A stretch of DNA of 6,282 bases, from positions 1 to 6,282 of the forward strand of contig JAUYQE010000108.1 of the NCBI GenBank assembly GCA_030695605.1, in the 5' to 3' direction. Shown piece after piece: positions 4,541 through 6,282 of the stretch. Origin of the DNA: Nanobdellota archaeon (GTDB lineage Archaea > Nanobdellota > Nanobdellia > Woesearchaeales > GW2011-AR9). The notes under the pieces were generated by a model. It had not been told where the DNA came from, ran no database searches, and saw nothing but the letters and a program-made list of their open reading frames with translations. The translations under genes and the position numbers were made by a program. Numbering within the stretch: the first letter of the stretch is position 1; each line of letters begins with the position of its first letter.

Positions 4541-5017
4541 GGGCGACAGAAAAAGCTAGAGGATATTCTTCGTACGATTACGTGGGGTGATGTCCTCAAA
4601 CTACGGCGCTTTCGGGGAAAGCTACGGGGCAATCCGGAAGCAGCATTTTTTGTGTACCAGCAATTACGGCTAGAAAAAAATACTCCGTTGGCTTTGGAGC
4701 ACCTCCGCAAAGCCCGCCAGCACAACCGCTGCTGGGCAGATACGTTCTTATATCATCTCTGCGTTGACGGCTATCAGATACCGGAAGACGATCGCTTTTC
4801 TGTAGCGTTGGAGATCGGAAGCAAGGAAATGCGGTATGATGCAGCAAATGATGCACGGTTACGGAGCGATTATAAATTTGAGCTAGTAAAAAGTTTGATT
4901 ACTCCTGGCTGTGATGAGCCTTTTATCCGTGTTCTTGTTTCCAGCGCAGCATATCGGATGAGGGGATTGCATGCTGAGCATCGGCAGGCGTTACTGGGGT
5001 TGCTCTATTCTTGGTGA
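4526..5017 (+). CDS. Hypothetical protein, helical, unrecognised
   Basis: I do not recognise this 163-residue protein. It is mostly predicted-helical, with no membrane segment or signal peptide. Residues 36-80 (GNPEAAFFVYQQL, then LALEHLRKARQHNRCWADTFLYHL) look like paired amphipathic helices, as in TPR/HEAT-like repeats, but no motif is convincing. The N-terminus is strongly basic (QKKLEDILRTITWGDVLKLRRFRGKLRG), so nucleic-acid contact is conceivable. It starts at ATG 4526; an in-frame TAA at 4517-4519 excludes a longer start. The gene diverges from kae1 and has a leader with a hairpin, unlike the leaderless neighbours. It is followed by a T-run at 5023. Sustained open frame, promoter and terminator argue for a real gene. 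Confidence 0.65.
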   Translation: MGDKEGRQKKLEDILRTITWGDVLKLRRFRGKLRGNPEAAFFVYQQLRLEKNTPLALEHLRKARQHNRCWADTFLYHLCVDGYQIPEDDRFSVALEIGSKEMRYDAANDARLRSDYKFELVKSLITPGCDEPFIRVLVSSAAYRMRGLHAEHRQALLGLLYSW

Positions 5018-5022
5018 AAGGC

Positions 5023-5029
5023 TTTTTTT
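5023..5029 (+). terminator. Oligo-T terminator after the gene at 4526
   Basis: Seven consecutive T lie 6 bases after the TGA at 5015-5017, before the tRNA promoter. This is a typical archaeal U-tract terminator. Confidence 0.5.
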
Positions 5030-5055
5030 CAGGGATGAAACAAATGAGCAATAAC

Positions 5056-5068
5056 CTTAAAAAATAAC
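5056..5068 (+). promoter_or_regulatory. Core promoter of tRNA-Gln
   Basis: CTTAAAAAATAAC is centred about 27 bases upstream of the tRNA 5' end at 5089, the expected archaeal TATA position. Confidence 0.55.
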
Positions 5069-5088
5069 CCTCATTCTTCAGAGCCTGC

Positions 5089-5257
5089 AGCCCCGTAGTC
5101 TAGTGGACCAGGATGACAGGCTCTGGACCTGTAGACCGCGGTTCGAATAGCCCAAGTACGCTGGGCGAACGTGTTTCAAGTGGGACATTCCTCGCATAGC
5201 TCGGAAGTCCCACGACAATGCAAACGAGCGTCTGGGAAGAAAGTCCGCGCGGGGCTA
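5089..5257 (+). tRNA. tRNA-Gln (anticodon CTG), intron-containing
   Basis: The exons fold into a complete 73-nt tRNA. The acceptor stem AGCCCCG (5089-5095) pairs with CGGGGCT (5250-5256), followed by discriminator A73 (5257). The D-stem is GTCT/GGAT with a GTGG-containing loop. The anticodon stem ACAGG/CCTGT encloses CTCTGGA, giving anticodon CTG at 5123-5125, which reads CAG. The variable loop is AGAC. The T-stem CGCGG (5137-5141) pairs with CCGCG (5245-5249) around TTCGAAT. The T-arm is interrupted by 96 extra bases between loop positions 59 and 60, so a plain two-stem scan would miss this gene. The A1-U72 pair is the feature archaeal GatDE uses to recognise Gln-tRNA, which implies charging through glutamyl-tRNA amidation (family knowledge). 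CCA is not encoded (GCT follows A73). Confidence 0.93.
5148..5243 (+). other. tRNA-Gln intron in the T-loop (position 59/60)
   Basis: These 96 bases must be removed to restore the T-loop TTCGAAT. U60 can come from either side (T5148 or T5244), so the alternative is 5149-5244. A relaxed bulge-helix-bulge can be drawn. The exon T-stem is the outer helix. TTC (5142-5144) pairs with GAA (5239-5241). The 3' bulge is AGT (5242-5244), the 5' bulge region is AAT (5146-5148), and CCCA (5151-5154) pairs with TGGG (5233-5236). Symmetric cleavage as AA^T and AG^T gives the stated ends. The central helix is only three base pairs plus a G-A contact, so it is non-canonical. Inside, GTGGGAC (5180-5186) pairs with GTCCCAC (5207-5213), extended by TTCC/GGAA. 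No endonuclease ORF fits in it. Confidence 0.82.
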
Positions 5258-5289
5258 GCTTTTTTTTTCTTTCTAAAAAGCGAAGAAAG
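5258..5289. terminator. Terminator of tRNA-Gln, shared with the convergent gene
   Basis: A run of nine T (5260-5268) directly follows the tRNA, then CTTTCT (5269-5274) pairs with AGAAAG (5284-5289) around an A-rich loop. The T-run ends tRNA transcription. On the opposite strand the U-rich stretch follows the stop of the gene at 5296-5592 and can serve it too. Confidence 0.6.
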
Positions 5290-5295
5290 AGGCTC

Positions 5296-5592
5296 TTAAT
5301 AATAGTCCGGCTTGGTGGGAATATAGACCGTCCGGACATACTTTGAGAGCTCATCAGAAAAATCATTGGGCAAGCTGGCAGCATTGCTCTCTGCATCATA
5401 CATCCCTAAAGCCTCATACACTGCTGCAGGCACTTGTATAGAAACACCCCTATGGGACGTTCTCAGAATCGTTATTCCTAATTCTTTTAACGCATCAGCA
5501 ACCCGTTGGGCGATATCCGTTCTTTCCTGCAGAGAATGGGAGCGCAAAGCCTCTTGATCCAGAGCCACGCGCATGAATTTTTCTTCGGGCAT
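5296..5592 (-). CDS. Small hypothetical protein, unrecognised
   Basis: I do not recognise this 98-residue protein. It starts MPEEKFMRVALDQEAL, continues with a helix (ERTDIAQRVADALKELG), then beta-like ITILRTSHRGVSIQVP and VYEALGMYDAE, and ends in TVYIPTKPDYY. It is soluble and lacks cysteines, signal peptide and membrane helices. The start is ATG 5592, with a TATA element (5611-5622) centred about 25 bases upstream and no Shine-Dalgarno, so it is leaderless like its neighbours. The promoter sits in the short gap after the topA stop codon, so it is separately transcribed though on the same strand. Start spacing and balanced composition support a real gene. A continuous reading frame on the plus strand over the same DNA has no such signals. 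Confidence 0.68.
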   Translation of the reverse strand: MPEEKFMRVALDQEALRSHSLQERTDIAQRVADALKELGITILRTSHRGVSIQVPAAVYEALGMYDAESNAASLPNDFSDELSKYVRTVYIPTKPDYY

Positions 5593-5610
5593 AACAACGC
5601 GTAATCATCG

Positions 5611-5622
5611 TATATTTTTAAA
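5611..5622 (-). promoter_or_regulatory. Core promoter of the gene at 5296-5592
   Basis: The minus strand reads TTTAAAAATATA, centred about 25 bases before ATG 5592 and just after the topA stop codon (5632-5634). Spacing matches the other leaderless promoters here. Confidence 0.55.
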
Positions 5623-5631
5623 CATTCTGCA

Positions 5632-6282
5632 CTATTTTTTCGGCACAGGAGTTTTTGCTTCCTTCTTCTCTTTCCCATCTTTCTTCTTATCCGCATCCAG
5701 CTTCTCCGTGTGCTTGCATTGCGGATAGCTGGAGCATCCCAGGAAGCTGCCGTAGAATGAGCGTCTCACTACCAACAGCTTGCCGCAGTCGGGGCAGTCC
5801 TTCTCAATTTTCTGCTGCTCAATGAGTTTTATCTCCTTATTCTCTTCCGGGCTTACTTTGCTGATGCATTGCGGATTGATGCAGAACGTCCGCGTGCCCC
5901 GCTTGATGAGCTTGAGCTGCGGATAGCCGCATTTGTCACACACTTCTTCCGCGCGGCGGATCATGCCCAGCTGCGGCACTTTGAACGTCGTCTTGCAGTC
6001 TGGATACCGCTCGCAGGCGATGAACTTGCCGAATTTTCCGAATTTGACGAAGAGGCGCCCTTCTTTGCAGCCGGGGCAGGAGCCGATATAATTCTGCTCT
6101 TCCTGCGTGCTGCGGATGGATTCCAACAGCTCTTTGCCGATGAGCGTTTCTTTCTTCTTGAATGCTGCCAATAGTTCTGTCAAGACTTTTTTGGCTTTTT
6201 CGAGAACCGCAGCAGGCTTCTCTTTCCCTTCCCGGATGTGCTCCATGGATTCTTCGAAATCGGCCGTGAGTTTCTCGTCCAG
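5632..6282 (-). CDS. topA: DNA topoisomerase I (type IA), C-terminal part, right-edge partial
   Basis: These 216 residues are the C-terminal end of archaeal topoisomerase I, which relaxes negatively supercoiled DNA through a transient 5'-phosphotyrosine break. The frame is open to the window edge. The first residues LDEKLTADFEESMEHIREGK match the end of the catalytic core (compare LTAxLExxMExIxEGK), so an apparent Met at 6246 is internal. Three C4 zinc fingers follow: C69-x2-C72...C90-x5-C96, with the KFGKFGKFIACERYPDC signature; C115-x2-C118...C134-x4-C139; and C163-x2-C166...C183-x5-C189 with FLGCSSYPQC. The protein ends in a Lys-rich tail (KKKDGKEKKEAKTPVPKK) that probably adds non-specific DNA contact. 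The catalytic tyrosine and toprim domains lie outside the window. Confidence 0.93.
   Translation of the reverse strand: MDEKLTADFEESMEHIREGKEKPAAVLEKAKKVLTELLAAFKKKETLIGKELLESIRSTQEEQNYIGSCPGCKEGRLFVKFGKFGKFIACERYPDCKTTFKVPQLGMIRRAEEVCDKCGYPQLKLIKRGTRTFCINPQCISKVSPEENKEIKLIEQQKIEKDCPDCGKLLVVRRSFYGSFLGCSSYPQCKHTEKLDADKKKDGKEKKEAKTPVPKK

Noticed and set aside
5151..5165. GCCCA...TGGGC hairpin at the start of the intron as a separate regulatory element
   Set aside because: CCCA can pair equally with TGGG at 5233-5236 to close the bulge-helix-bulge structure, so the local hairpin is only an alternative fold.
5148..5243. tRNA intron as a self-splicing or homing intron
   Set aside because: At 96 bases it has no group I/II core and no endonuclease frame. 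Its position and flanking pairings fit protein-dependent archaeal tRNA splicing.
5100..5399. 99-codon minus-strand open frame overlapping the tRNA
   Set aside because: It runs antisense through tRNA-Gln and the 3' end of the 5296-5592 gene, with no promoter or family resemblance. It is a chance frame.
1..6282. CRISPR array, IS element or integrase
   Set aside because: No spaced direct repeats, transposase-like frames or terminal inverted repeats were found on either strand.

Overview
The window is archaeal. It carries an archaeal-type Dph2 (diphthamide synthesis), Kae1 (the catalytic subunit of the t6A/KEOPS machinery), a tRNA-Gln with the archaeal A1-U72 pair, no encoded CCA and a splicing-endonuclease-type intron in its T-loop, and TATA boxes centred about 25-29 bases upstream of most start codons. 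That spacing implies largely leaderless mRNAs. The compact layout and small proteins would suit a DPANN-like or euryarchaeal genome, but the window does not fix the lineage.

Layout, left to right. (1) 1-1530 is an AT-richer accessory stretch. It holds the end of an unrecognised protein (1-543), a 25-codon ORF whose N-terminus echoes that of Dph2 (540-617), and a minus-strand two-gene module: a wHTH-nucleotidyltransferase (MNT, 968-1528) followed by an overlapping HEPN protein (577-987). This looks like an MNT-HEPN toxin-antitoxin pair with an inverted-repeat operator candidate at its promoter. (2) 1640-2651 is dph2, split into two ORFs in different frames at 1910-1914, with all three cluster cysteines retained across the pair. 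(3) 2657-3401 on the minus strand is a two-gene redox operon: a [2Fe-2S] ferredoxin, then a PrxQ/Bcp peroxiredoxin whose Shine-Dalgarno lies at the ferredoxin stop codon. (4) 3461-4408 on the minus strand is kae1. (5) 4526-5017 is an unrecognised protein diverging from kae1, with a hairpin leader. (6) 5089-5257 is tRNA-Gln(CTG) with a 96-nt intron at position 59/60, ended by a T-run. (7) 5296-5592 on the minus strand is a small unrecognised gene with its own promoter. (8) 5632-6282 on the minus strand is the C-terminus of topoisomerase I with three C4 zinc fingers, running off the right edge.

Functional picture. Most of the window is translation and information housekeeping (EF2 diphthamide, tRNA t6A, tRNA-Gln, TopA) plus a small peroxide-defence pair. 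dph2 and kae1 share an identical promoter decamer, CTTTTTAAAG, placed exactly 21 bases before each ATG. The MNT-HEPN module at the left is the only clearly accessory system. No CRISPR array, IS element or rRNA is visible, and no intergenic stretch exceeds 300 bases. The strongest unusual signals are the T-loop intron in tRNA-Gln and the frame-split dph2.
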